Below are positions 37,201-49,200 of a stretch of DNA of 64,000 nucleotides, piece by piece. The stretch comes from Tubulanus polymorphus (taxonomy: Eukaryota > Nemertea > Palaeonemertea > Tubulaniformes > Tubulanidae). The position numbers and the translations under genes are program-made. How positions within the stretch are numbered: the first letter of the stretch is position 1; every line of letters starts with the position of its first letter. The notes below the pieces were generated by a model. The model searched no databases and was not told the origin of the DNA. It worked only from the letters and a program-made list of their open reading frames with translations. Location: positions 14,128,850 to 14,192,849 of the forward strand of contig NC_134029.1 in the NCBI RefSeq assembly GCF_964204645.1. Direction: 5' to 3'.

Positions 37201-40200
37201 GTTCTTATACTGACATGGTAAGTTGGCAACACCAAGTGGTGACATTTTTCGAATTGTTGTAGGTCACTAGTTTAGTAGCTGTATTCGTGATGACAGTTGT
37301 TGCTGATTTCAGCTGATCAAAAGTTTCTCGCGGAAGCACATTGGCCTGCGCCCCTGTATCTAATTCGACAGTTGCCGGTATACTGTTGATGCACACATTC
37401 TCAATCCAGTCATCTGACCGACTTAGACTACCGATGGACAGACAGCCTATGAATAAATCATCCTCAATGTCGACAGTGTCAACCGTTTTACTAGGTTTAA
37501 TTTTTCCTCTCGATTTTGAGCAACAACACTTAGAAAAGTAATTTAGTCCTTTACAGTTAAAACATGTCTTTCCATAGGCCGGACATTTACCATAATCGTG
37601 TTTACTGTTACAGTTCCTGCAGGATGCAGATGGAACTGTGATTGACGATTTAAATTTCTGTTGCCTATTCTGTTGCTGTTTGTACCGGACATCGCCTGGT
37701 GGTCTGGTCCTTATAGCGTGAACTGCTTCCATGCCGCTTGCAGAACTCAGGGTCTTTAGCTGAACATCACTGAATTCTTGAGCTCTACATAAATCAATCG
37801 CTTTCGTCAGTGATAGGTTTGATTCTCGTAGTAATCGAGCTCGTAATGCTTCACTTTGAATGCCACACACTTTACGATCTGTAAGCGTTCCAAACTCACA
37901 ATGTTTTGCTTTACTCCTTAGATCGGTTACATATGTATCAATATTTTCACCCCTCTCCTGACTTCTGGTGAAAAACACATGTCTTAAATAAGTGACATTC
38001 TTCTTTGGCTCACAGTACTCTCTAAAGCGATCTTTAATTCAGATCTTTTTTTTCCAGCATCAGTCAATTCCAATGTATTATATACTCGCCTGGCCTCAGC
38101 TCCAATTACGGCTAGGAATTCCGGTGCCTTGCCTTCTCTTTCCGAGGCAATCATAAACAGATCAAAACCCTGTTCAAACTCTCGCCACGACTCGGCAAGG
38201 TTCTTGGACGCCATGTCCAACTCTGGAGGCGGTTTGAAGGTCTCAATTGGAGTAGTTTTGATAGCCCTTACTTGTTACAGTAGATGTGGAAAATCATTTG
38301 TTTCTGACACCATGTAAAAGTACAACAAGTCAATACGTGGCCATGATATATAGTTTATTTTAACAACTCTAGATGGCAGCACCTGCCAGTACAAACAAAT
38401 ACATTACACTGGAGTTTTGATACTCGACGAACTAAAGGTTATCGGTAAAGTAGCGTGGAATAGCAAAAATAAACAACTCAACGGGCTGGCTATGGACGCC
38501 ACAGAAATGTCTTCTTTGAAAGATATTTTCAAAAAATTATCTGGAGAATGTACGCCAGAGAGGGCTGAATATGAGTTGCAGTTGCTGGGGAGGGATTTAA
38601 GCAGTGATTTTGATATTATTGGACCTTATTCTAATTGTCACACAACAATGGATGCAGCTTTTACGACAGCTTGTCTGTATGATGTCTTGAGAATCATTTA
38701 TGAGTATGGATTCAGGGTAAGTTTTTAAGTTGATTGCAAATGAAACCCACTGATAGATATTCATCTTCAGATATCTTTAATTTTCATATTTCTTTGCAGA
38801 CAAGGGCGGTGGTGACTGATGGAGCCAGCACCAACCTATCGATGATAAAACCACTTATTGGTTATCCGCACTGCCTTTGGTCTGAAGGATGCCCAGGAAG
38901 ATCGGCATAAAGTTGAACCTTGGACGATAAACCCCCATGAACCAGAAAAGAAAATTTACTTATTCATCTGTCCATCACATCAAGTACCGTATTTTCCGGC
39001 CAATAAGCCGACTCGGCCAATAAGCCGAGGGCAGTTTTTTAGCCTAAAATACATGGATTTCATAAAGCTTCGCCCAATAAGCCGAGGCCCTTCATCAGAG
39101 ATTTTAATTCACTGATTTGTCAATTAGTTCGTCTTAATTGCTGATTTAAGAGGCTGACAGTAGCGCCCGCCGATGTGTGAGAGTGCTGTGTATACTATCA
39201 TCGCCGAGTGACTGTGCTATATATAGACTCACTCAGCTGATTACTATACACACAGCCATACACGCAGTACGCGGCTCACTGCTGATTTGCATATATACTA
39301 ATGTATGAACTGACACGTGGTAGTACGATGAACTCGCGCGTTATATAAATGTATACCATTGCCGCTGTGCAGTGATGGAACAATCAAAGTAAAAATAAAA
39401 TAGTGCAAAATAGATTATAATTGGTAGTAAATAATGACCTCAAATATATATCGACCACTTTTCTTGATTTCTCCATAACGCGCATGGGTGTATTTACACA
39501 GAAAGTCTGTCCAAACAGAAACTGTTAGGTCTAATCCAAAAATTTGTGTGACGAGTCCGACAAAAACTGCTTCAAGATCCTTGTTTGGCAATACTTTGTC
39601 TGTTGTAAGCTGAAAAAATTGAAAATTTCATTATGTTTTGATGTGTTTTTATTTTGTATTAAGAACAATAAAAAAAATATATTTTAAAACATTGTTTACT
39701 TACCCTGATAATTCTTTTTTTATGTTTTTGCAATTCGGTTACATTTACACAATTCATGATTTCGGTATCAATTGATTTTACCATATCCATGAATTCTGGC
39801 TTGAGTATGTAAAGTCTACCTTTATCATGGCACCAAACCTCAACAGGCAACTTTGAAGACTTGCTCTCATGCAAGATTATTATTTTCGAAAGGACTCGAA
39901 GTTTTCGAAGTTTTTTCTGGGCTTCTGTGTTACCCCGTCGACGTTCACGCTTATACAAAGAAAACATAAGTCCTAGACAGCCCCCATAGTAATAGTGATA
40001 GATCCCATAATAATTTGTGAAGAGTAGATATGAATTGTCCATTGCTCGAAAATTGACGAAGTTTATTATTCCACTCCAACGTGAAATTAACGTATGGATC
40101 CGTCATGGATTGGGTTTTTTTATAACAGCGTAGAAATGTATCATGCAGGTCAAAAATTAAATTGCTCACTAACATTCCTTCTTTCAACATTTTTTTCCTG

Positions 40201-43200
40201 CAACATTTTGTCTTTTACATCCTTACAGATATCTATCAAATAGATTGATTCAGTCATTTTAATAGCGGAATTAGCTTTGCGTTATTGTGCCATGGTCACT
40301 TTTACAGTGTGAAAAAGAGTACTGAAACACTGATGCTTATACGTTATTTATTTCAAAACACATGTTGATAACCTTCTGTTGACCCACCAACTTGGATCAA
40401 AATATAACCCACCTGTTGAAGCTGGAACCCAGCCAGTAACCCTCCATATATGTATGCAATACGCTAGTGCCGCACTCTATGTTACACATCAGGGACTGAG
40501 TGCTACGGAAACTGCCTGTGAATGAAGGCCTAAATTGAGTCATTCATAGGTGTTTATAAATGCTAATTACACTGTTCAGGCTTTTCCTGGCTATTACACT
40601 TAACACCCCTTAGACAAAGCCCATTCTTCTGCTTCGATTGGTGCATTCATGATGAATATAACACAAATACTTATTGAGCTACAGGCTTTCGAAGTTACCT
40701 CAAAAGTCGGCCAAAAAGTTGTACATTTTTAGTCTTTATGAACTTTGCTGCTATGCAGCTGTATTTCTATATTATATTTGTACCTATGCATATTTTCTTA
40801 CCACAATCAATTGCAAAGTTGTAGCTCATGAAATCGTTAACGAGGCATCTTTTGTTATCACGGTCAATAACAAAATCGTAGGTGCTGACATGTTCTATGA
40901 TTGTGGTGGGTTTCAAGGTCATTGGTTTTTGTATATGGTCACCAGGGGGCGTTGAATATTGGAATTGTTAGATTGTTGAACATTTGAAACCACTTCCCAA
41001 GTGGGCATGGTGTCCCTGGACCCCTAGTTTTAGTAGGGTATCTTTTAGCATTATGCCCTTATACCATTTGATTGACACCTGGGGCAGGCCTGGTCGTCTG
41101 CCGATGATGTCAGATGTAAACAATGATATAACCATGTGCATTGGCACATGGCAAAAGGAACGTGACAACAAATGCAAGTTCAATTCTCTTTTGTGCAATG
41201 ATTTTTTTCAACTGAAGCCAGCTATACCATTAGGCTGTACATGGATAGAAATTTGTTCAAGTTTTCACATTTTATGTAGACACTGTAATGGTTTTTTCCC
41301 CAGGCCGGCAAAAGGCCCATTTGGATTTTATTTTGTCTTAATATATCTATGCAAAAAATATTTTCTATACTCTTTGGTGGGCAGATTCAAATTCTGAAGG
41401 GAAGGACTAGTCCAGCCCCTAATTGAGCTGCCAAATTCCACCCTTGTAATCAGTTGCATGAGAACTAAAACCTTAAAAATTCATCCTGGACTCGCCTCAT
41501 ACTAAATTTCTTGAACCTCGATTTTGCAATCCAAAAGAATTTATTAATTACGTAGTAAGATGATACTTGAATACCCGGAATTCAAATTTCCAATTAATGC
41601 AGGTGTCCCGTGCAGTTGTCCGGGTCTACATGTATTTCATAGGTGCACATCCTCTTTAAAGTTTCTTTCTAGTTTTTCATTGGGTTGCTCTTGTAATTCA
41701 GGTGGAAAATCTCCAAATTCAACTGAAACTAAAAAATGATTTGGTGGATAGATTCAATGGAAGTGACAATGACTATGGACAAGGTCTTCAAAATATGCAA
41801 CAAAATCTGGAGGCAGTTCATAACGAATTGATTGAAAAAACTGCTGAGGTTTGTGTAAATTGCTGTTATTGATATATGTACAGCTAATCCATGTAGAAAG
41901 TGTACAAAAGTCTGGTTTCCCAGTTCTCTTCCTTATTATACCCCGCAACAAAGTGTAGGCTCTAACTGGAGTCAGGTTGTCCGTCATCCACCCAATGACA
42001 CAATCTTGTCCGGAGAACTCATCCTAAACTACTGGCTCTCTGATCTTGTAACTTAACAAATATGTTTGTCTGGATATGTGTAAAGTTACTGCTAGGTGCT
42101 ATCTGCAAATATGTATCTCCATAACCGTTCAGGTAAATATTCAGAGGAGAACAGGTTAATTGAGTAAATTAGTGAGTAAGTAATTAGTGGTTGGTACGGC
42201 ATGAAGTAATATGCTTAACCCTTTCAATACCACATAGTATCTCTGCTGCTGTACCGGGGGGAATTTAGGGTTTATAGGGGATGTTTGAGGCTTCATAGAA
42301 TAGTTACCTAGGCATCTGACACAGAAAAATTATATAGCATGTTGTTGATAACTTTTGGGCCAAAAAGTAGACATAAATAATTGGAATGTAAGTGAACTTG
42401 AGGTCTAGGTCACATACTCCAAGATGGCCACCAAGAAAAAGATTCACGAAAAAGTTTCAGACAAACTGCTCTGTCTCCCAGGAAAATGCACTGATCTATT
42501 CAATTTCAAGTGAAATTGTATGCCATATCCTTACTTTATGTAGTAAAAATTTCAAAGCAATTTACCCATTTACCCACTTTTCCACCGACATGTTGGAAGG
42601 CTGGATTTAAGGGGTTTCATTGGGGTATAATTTCAGGCCTCAGAAAATTGTTTCCTATGTATTTGACACCGATATATTATATACCATGGTGTTGATAACC
42701 TTTGGGCTTACAAATATGACAAATAATTTGGATATATATGACCTTGAGGATGGACAATTTCGGTGTCCGTTGCCATGACAACTGGATCAACAGGGCCTAA
42801 AAAAATTGTCACTGATTTCATTTTCATCATCAAAATCATTGCCGGCACTAAACTATTTGCTGACTTAGTCTCATCATCAGAAGTGCACTGTTATATTCGT
42901 TGTCACTCTCAATTTGTTCACTACCAAATTCCAAGTCACCAGCATCATATCTGTCAGCATCATATACGAGCTGGGCAACGTTAAAATTTATATGAGCTTT
43001 TTTGCGAATATCTGATCACAAAAATATTGGTTTTGAAAAGCCATTTAGAAAGCAAAGACTCCTCTATGATTGGCTTAGCCGCAGAAATCAGCAGGTGTTC
43101 ACGTGAACCCGCGGTATCGTCTACCGTTTTACTTCCGGGTTTTATTTTAAGATCTAAAATTGTATTTCAAGATCGATTTCTGTGAAAGCTTTAGTTGATT

Positions 43201-46200
43201 TGGTTTATAGGAGGAATATTTTTATAGCACTACAGAAAATATCATTGACCATTGTGCAAAGTCCGGGATAAATAGCTTTTTCTTTAATCGGATAGATGAC
43301 CTTGATATGCTAATTTGCCATGTGCTCATACTACAAATTCAATCAAATTTTATTCTGCAAAAAATATCGAATCCAATTCAATTTTGTTTTATTGAGCAAA
43401 TTTCAGAAAATTCAATTCTATTCCGCATTTAAATCAATTAGACCACGGGAAAAGATTTATCTGAGGTATTTGTTCCTGCCAGATCCAGTCGCTGTCTGTA
43501 CTACTTTTGTATTCTACGATTGTATTGTGTAAATTATTAGGTAATGACTCTCAGCTGGGAGTGTATTTTGACAAATTTAACCCACAGAATGCATCATTAT
43601 TTGCCATTTCATGAAAAGCTGACAGGCTGGCCATAGTGCCCCTTGGGGCTCTTGTTTATGATCTATTTTGAAATGGGATTTTTTGCGTTAGTGGCATGTC
43701 TATACTAACAAATTTTTATCTGTCTGTTGCCCGACCATGTGTCTGTGGATATATGTATCTACATTATTGATTTTTTACCGAGTGTTGCTCGTGCAATGGA
43801 AATGTTTCTTTCAATGTGTTTCTTTCAATGGCTGTAGCAATCCCCGCTGTATATGACTGTTCATAGAATGCCTCTATCTTCGGGCACTAACATAGATACT
43901 AGGTGAAAGGTCATTCTGGGAAAAAAATATTGGTAGGCCAAAACCGTAGCGGTTCCTACGGCCTTGAATTATGCGGAGAAAAGCAATTATCTAAATTGGT
44001 GCTAATATCTGAGTGACGAGTAATTAAGGCAGACTCAACTATGTGGCATTTCGTGTAAGTATATTACTTAATGCCTTGCCAACCAATGATTACTTACTCA
44101 ATAATTTACTCAATTTACCCGTTCCCCTCTGTATGTAATACCCAAACGGTTATGGAAATACATACAATTGGGTGCATAGTGCCTAGCGATATAGGGTATG
44201 TACCAGTTTGGTGAAAAACATGACACCAACCAAAAATTGTTCCCAGACCTCTAATTAGTTGATTTCTGAAGAGTTTAGCTCTGGACTGAAATGTGCATAC
44301 AAAACCCCTTGAGCTACTAGAATACCAATTATACAAGGCATTTATTTTTTCAATCACTGCTAGTCCTACAATTTTCTTTGACTGCCATGAACCAAACCCA
44401 GCGAAGCTTTCTCAATCTTCAGCTTCCTTATTTCTTCTCCCTGTTATGGGGTTTGTATCTGATTTAATTTGAATTTGTTTTTTTTTTTCCGCTAGGTGAA
44501 ACATCTAAATATGAGCATATCCCGAGAAAAAGATAAATCCATAGATTTGGAAAAAACTATGAATAAATATGATATCATTGTTGAACAGCTTACACAAGAA
44601 CTTGAATGTGATAGGAAAAAAATTGATATAGTCATGAACGAAAATGGCAGCGCTGTTATACGTCAGAATGAGCTTGAAAGACAGGTTATGGATTTGGAAG
44701 CTCACAATCTGCGGATAACTCATGAGCTGGAGAAATCAAACGGTCTCCTTGAAACTTTCAAACAAGAAAAGATGAAATTAAAGGAGGAATTGCAAGAGAC
44801 AAAACAAGTTTTAGCAAAAGAGTATGCTGTGAATAATAAACTTACAATGGAAAAATCTGAAGCCTGTCAGAAATTAGAGGTAAGTGTTGCTATACACATT
44901 TGTTGCTAATTGGTATTTGGCCTATGCTTAACACAAACCTTGGAAACCAAACACTTTTCCGAGATATGTTTTCAATCTGAGTTTTTGACTTGATGAGTTA
45001 TGATTTGTTTATATAATTTATGCAATAAAGCTAATATTCCTGGCAAAACCATTCTCTGTACTGACATATTTGCCAAGTTGCTTTAGACGACTACCACCCG
45101 CAATAAATGACTGAGAGTAGACCAGCCATCAGTTGGCACCACCTACCCTGATAATCTTTGTTTTATTGTGCAGGAAGATGGTCGACATTTGACATATTGA
45201 CTGGTTTATTTTAATTGTATGATTTACAGTTGAGAGGATTCCATTGGGTTGTAATTTGGTAACAGACCAAAATATTGGTCTGTTAGCTGTAAACCCCACT
45301 GACCCAACGTCAAAGGTACGGAGTGTAAACTTTTTTCTGGGATTCATTTAAATTCATTTTATCTTTGACAAAAAGTGGAGGACCGACTGACCCACTGCTG
45401 ATGTATGTGCTACGTATGTTAGTCAAGCGTGCATTATATGAAAAAAACGTGCTCCATGTGTGGCCTAGTTTGAGTTTTCCAGGAAATTGGTAGTCGTCCA
45501 ATAAGCTGCGTTTATTGGGCCTAAAGCGTCCATATCTTCAATGTATTTTTTGTTTACCTATGTTATGGCTGTTGGTTGGCAGTCCGCCAAGAGTATGTTA
45601 AATCGCGGCACAAAATTGGTAATACTTACGGAGTTGTCTTTTATCGTGAAGCAAGTAGAATTGATGCGCGGAGGTTAGGCTGGTAATCTTCGAACGGATG
45701 ATGCAATACTTTTCGAGAAAAACGCGAAAACCATCGAAAATTCTTCCCTTTCTATAAGTTACTTGTGTTGACCTATATTTGAGTTTCCGACGTGAAAACG
45801 GGAAATTCTCTGAATTTCCGGGAATTTCGGCACCTCTGACGTAATTTTGGGAGTCACAAAATGGCAAGCAATTCATTTTATATTTGTGCCGAGCTTAGTT
45901 CGCTGTTAGTTTGTTCGGTTGTGAGGATTATAATAGAGTCGGCTATCTAATTTAGTATCTCGAACTTTGTAAGTGTGGCAATTTCTATAGTCCTAGCCTG
46001 GCTTTGTCTTGTCATAGTCTTATTTTGACCGACTCATACAAAAAAATACATTCTTTCTTTGAAAGAGTGATAGACGATGGCGCCAGTTCGAGAGCCAGTG
46101 TTTTTGGAGAGAGGCAGTCGACAAATGTTTGGCATCGTTTTTGTTGGAATGAGAGTTAATTGGTTCCACACAGTTGTGTACGCTTTTTCATTTGCTATTG

Positions 46201-49200
46201 CCGTAGGCTAATTAGTGTGTTTGCCGATGTTTTTGCTGTATATTGGCATTCTTCGCGTAACAGCGCATACACTTTAAAATCTGCGGACTATGTAAATCAG
46301 CTGGTATGTAATCCATATATCTAACGTACGTACATACACACCGCAGTGCATGGCAAAGTGGATGTATACTCTGTTTTTGCGTATAACCGCGCGTTGCACT
46401 ACTGCGCTCTCCTAGCGCATATTATAAATACTGTCATACCCTGTCAGTTCCTAATTAAGAAGTTTTTAATTGAAATAAGCTTCATTAGGAATGCTTTATT
46501 GTCGTGGATAATCATTTGAACTGTTTCTGTGGCAACTATAGATAAGTGTGCTCCTCTTTTAATTTCATTAGATACTTCGTCGATGGATACTTACATTAAT
46601 ATTTTAAGGTAACCTTAAAATATTATATAACTTAGTCAAGGTCTGGTAGACTTGCTGTTTCTTGACGTAAAACGATAACAATAATGTATATTTAGGTACT
46701 ATACGTTACGGTATCTGGTTAAGCAAAGGACTGGAAGGGGTCCACTTAATTCCACATACTCAAAAGGTTTTTAGATCTTCTAGAACGGGAAATTTACCGT
46801 TTTAAAAACAGTTAATTGCCAATAAAGTTTTGATATTTTCTGTTTTTAAACTAGATTTTGATCTATTTTCAGAAAATATTCAGTTCGGAATGTTTGAGCT
46901 TGAAATTTTTCAGAGACCTCAAAATTGTAGGATACTCCCGTATGATAAAACATTCAACGTTTATTTGTTCTAAAAATATGGCAATTTCAGAAACTCAATT
47001 TGTCACTTTCTGATGAGTATTTGTGCTGTCTCATCTAGGCCTCTCTGCATTCAAGGCTGGAATGATTGGATAGAGCATTGGACAAAATTTAAACCTATAG
47101 GAAAATATTGCCACATTCATCAGGAAGAAAATGAGCTGGTAGGCCTAAAATGATAATTTTGGAACTGTTTAATTGGCTTCATGGATTTTTATGAAAAAAT
47201 ACAAAGCATTGCTAAAACACAGCCAATATAAAATTTTGTATCATGCTTCCCAGAGCCCTTATAGTTTTATGGACATATCTAAACCAAAACTAGCAGCCAC
47301 GACGCAAGTGGAAATCAAAATGAATACATGTATAATTGTACGTTCTTCTAGATAGTAGAAAGGTAAACCACTTTGCCTGTGGCAAATTGTCTTATTTTTA
47401 ACACCGAGATGGCACTCCGGACGAAGTTAGAATATTAGAATTATTCTTGAAAACTAGGCTATTTGACAAATTTCCCTCGCGCAATGCCGATTTGTGATTT
47501 TCAATATAAAAAAGGTGATGAAATTGTTTTTTTGCCCTAATATCTTGCAAAATTAAATTTCTACAGCTAACAGACAAATAATTTCGGATAGCCTAAGCTA
47601 TTGCTCTCACTCTCCTATACTTCATTGCTCGCTATTTAGAGATATTTTCATATGAAACTATTGAAAGTCACATTCAGTTGATAAACCTGATTTCATCAGT
47701 AACCGGCCAGCCTGGTAATATGCACTGCCTTGAAATTTGAAGAACTTTTGTAGCAGCTTCTGATTTGTTACCCTCCAGAATCATAAGCTGTTTCTGCTAA
47801 AGTTTTAGTTAGAAGATACCACTCAAGAATTATTGGTCTTCCGCTGGTGAGTATTGTTTTTCTGTTCCACGTGGTCAATCGTTAGACTAGCTATAGGCTC
47901 TCAGGGTATAGCTAGCAGTTGTCCTTTAGGTTCAGTCTGTGAACGGCTTCAAAACACCTGTCTTATATCATAGATGTGAAGCTTGTATGCATGGCCAATT
48001 TATTTGGCCTATGTCGTGGGTGCCGAGAGCAGACAGTGCCCATGGTAAATATACATACTGACGTTTGACCTTGATAGTATGGATTAATTAAACATGCATC
48101 GAATCAATATTTCCATTCACTTTGCAAGTTAGGAATCAATTATGCTGAAACCCATCATGGAAAGTTTCTCTCTGGTTTTATTTTGCAATCGTTACCTTAA
48201 GCTGTGTTCAACATGTGGCATTAAATTAAGCAACATTGATCTTTGCCCAGGAGTGAATCTACTTAAGTACTTTAAAAATGCAGGCAGGCAGGTGCTGCCA
48301 CTGTCAGGTGATGAAGGGTTAAGTAGAGGTTTTCCCATAGGTAGAAAAATCTATTAATATAGTCAGAAAAAAAGAATCGTTAATGTATAGTCTGCAAATT
48401 GTTTGGTATTCTACTCATGTCAAATTTCAAGGTGTTTATGTTATTTTTCTAATAAAAGTACGGTTTTTTGTATTTTTGTCAGAAACCTTACTCTGAGTGT
48501 CTGTAATAGAAAGATGTCATGAGCGTTTAATCTGAAGCTTCCTCGGTTTTTACATTGATTTAACAGAAAAATCAGACATTCATAGCCTATATATAAAACG
48601 CATGTACTTCACCTCCCATATAAGGTAGACTTAATTTAAGGTAATTCAATTAAACATTGGTAGAATAGAAATTTAGAAAATCAACTTAGGCTTTATTTTC
48701 ATTTAGCTCTCCGACATTATACCTACCTTTAAAAAATCTGTAAACCAACAAAATGAAAAAAGCCTGGCCTAAATATTGGGTAAGTAGGCTTGATGTCAAT
48801 TGAATTTCAATATGAACCTAGTGAAGTCATACCTTGTCCCCTTTCAGCAATTTGCATATCTGGGGATGAACTTTTACCTGGTAGCCAGTCTAGTCTGTCC
48901 AGCCAAACCAAGAGTACTCTAACTTAGAAGCCTGACTGAGGGGATTCCCCAGTCAGTGCAGTGCTGGTCTTGAGTGGGATCAGGGAGGTGGGAGTGAATG
49001 GAGTATGAACGAGTCAGCTGTCTTTGATCGTATCAGCGATGCCGCCGTACTTGGAAGAGCTAATTACGTAATACGATATGCGCGAGTTTATGTTCACTCG
49101 GTAATCTCCGTCAACACTCGGTAATTTCCGTATGTTGATAGTTACCGGTTATAATAGAAAATGGCGGCAGGCTATTGTAGCGATGCAGAAATTTCTGACA

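Larger units (their letters stand above)
34008..38408 (-). mobile_element. complete Ty3/gypsy LTR retrotransposon, Mag-like, 4.4 kb
   Basis: 96-bp LTRs lie at 34008-34103 and 38313-38408, differing at one base by eye, and begin TGTAATG and end TTTTACA in element orientation. The 5-bp duplication CTGGA is at 34003-34007 and 38409-38413. Next to the 5' LTR (minus strand) the primer site reads TGGTGTCAGAAAC, and next to the 3' LTR there is a purine tract AAGGAGGA. The coding order gag, protease, reverse transcriptase, RNase H, integrase fits Ty3/gypsy. Short LTRs of this size are usual for the Mag lineage. The coding region has several stops and frame changes despite the near-identical LTRs. Confidence 0.95.
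32640..38983 (+). pseudogene. P-superfamily (THAP9-like) transposase, truncated and split by a Ty3 element
   Basis: The first exon (about 32640-33530) has a weak N-terminal region and a frame change near 33002, then a Cys motif RCPECLIAYRNLRKRNKRE and a basic linker. Exon 33736-34007 encodes the THAP9-like helix-turn-helix (RIALSIYCRSPAAYVAI, then LPSRSSLQRYS). The coding sequence then stops at the Ty3 insertion and resumes in the same frame at 38414, giving ILDELKVIGKVAWNSKNKQL, the strand with the first catalytic Asp, up to a GTAAGT donor at 38717. Exon 38800-38983 has VVTDGASTN (second catalytic Asp) and, after a one-base frame change, a KVEPWTINP segment and YLFICPSHQ. The C-terminal exons with the third acid and the DPLE motif are missing, so this copy is dead. 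Confidence 0.8.
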
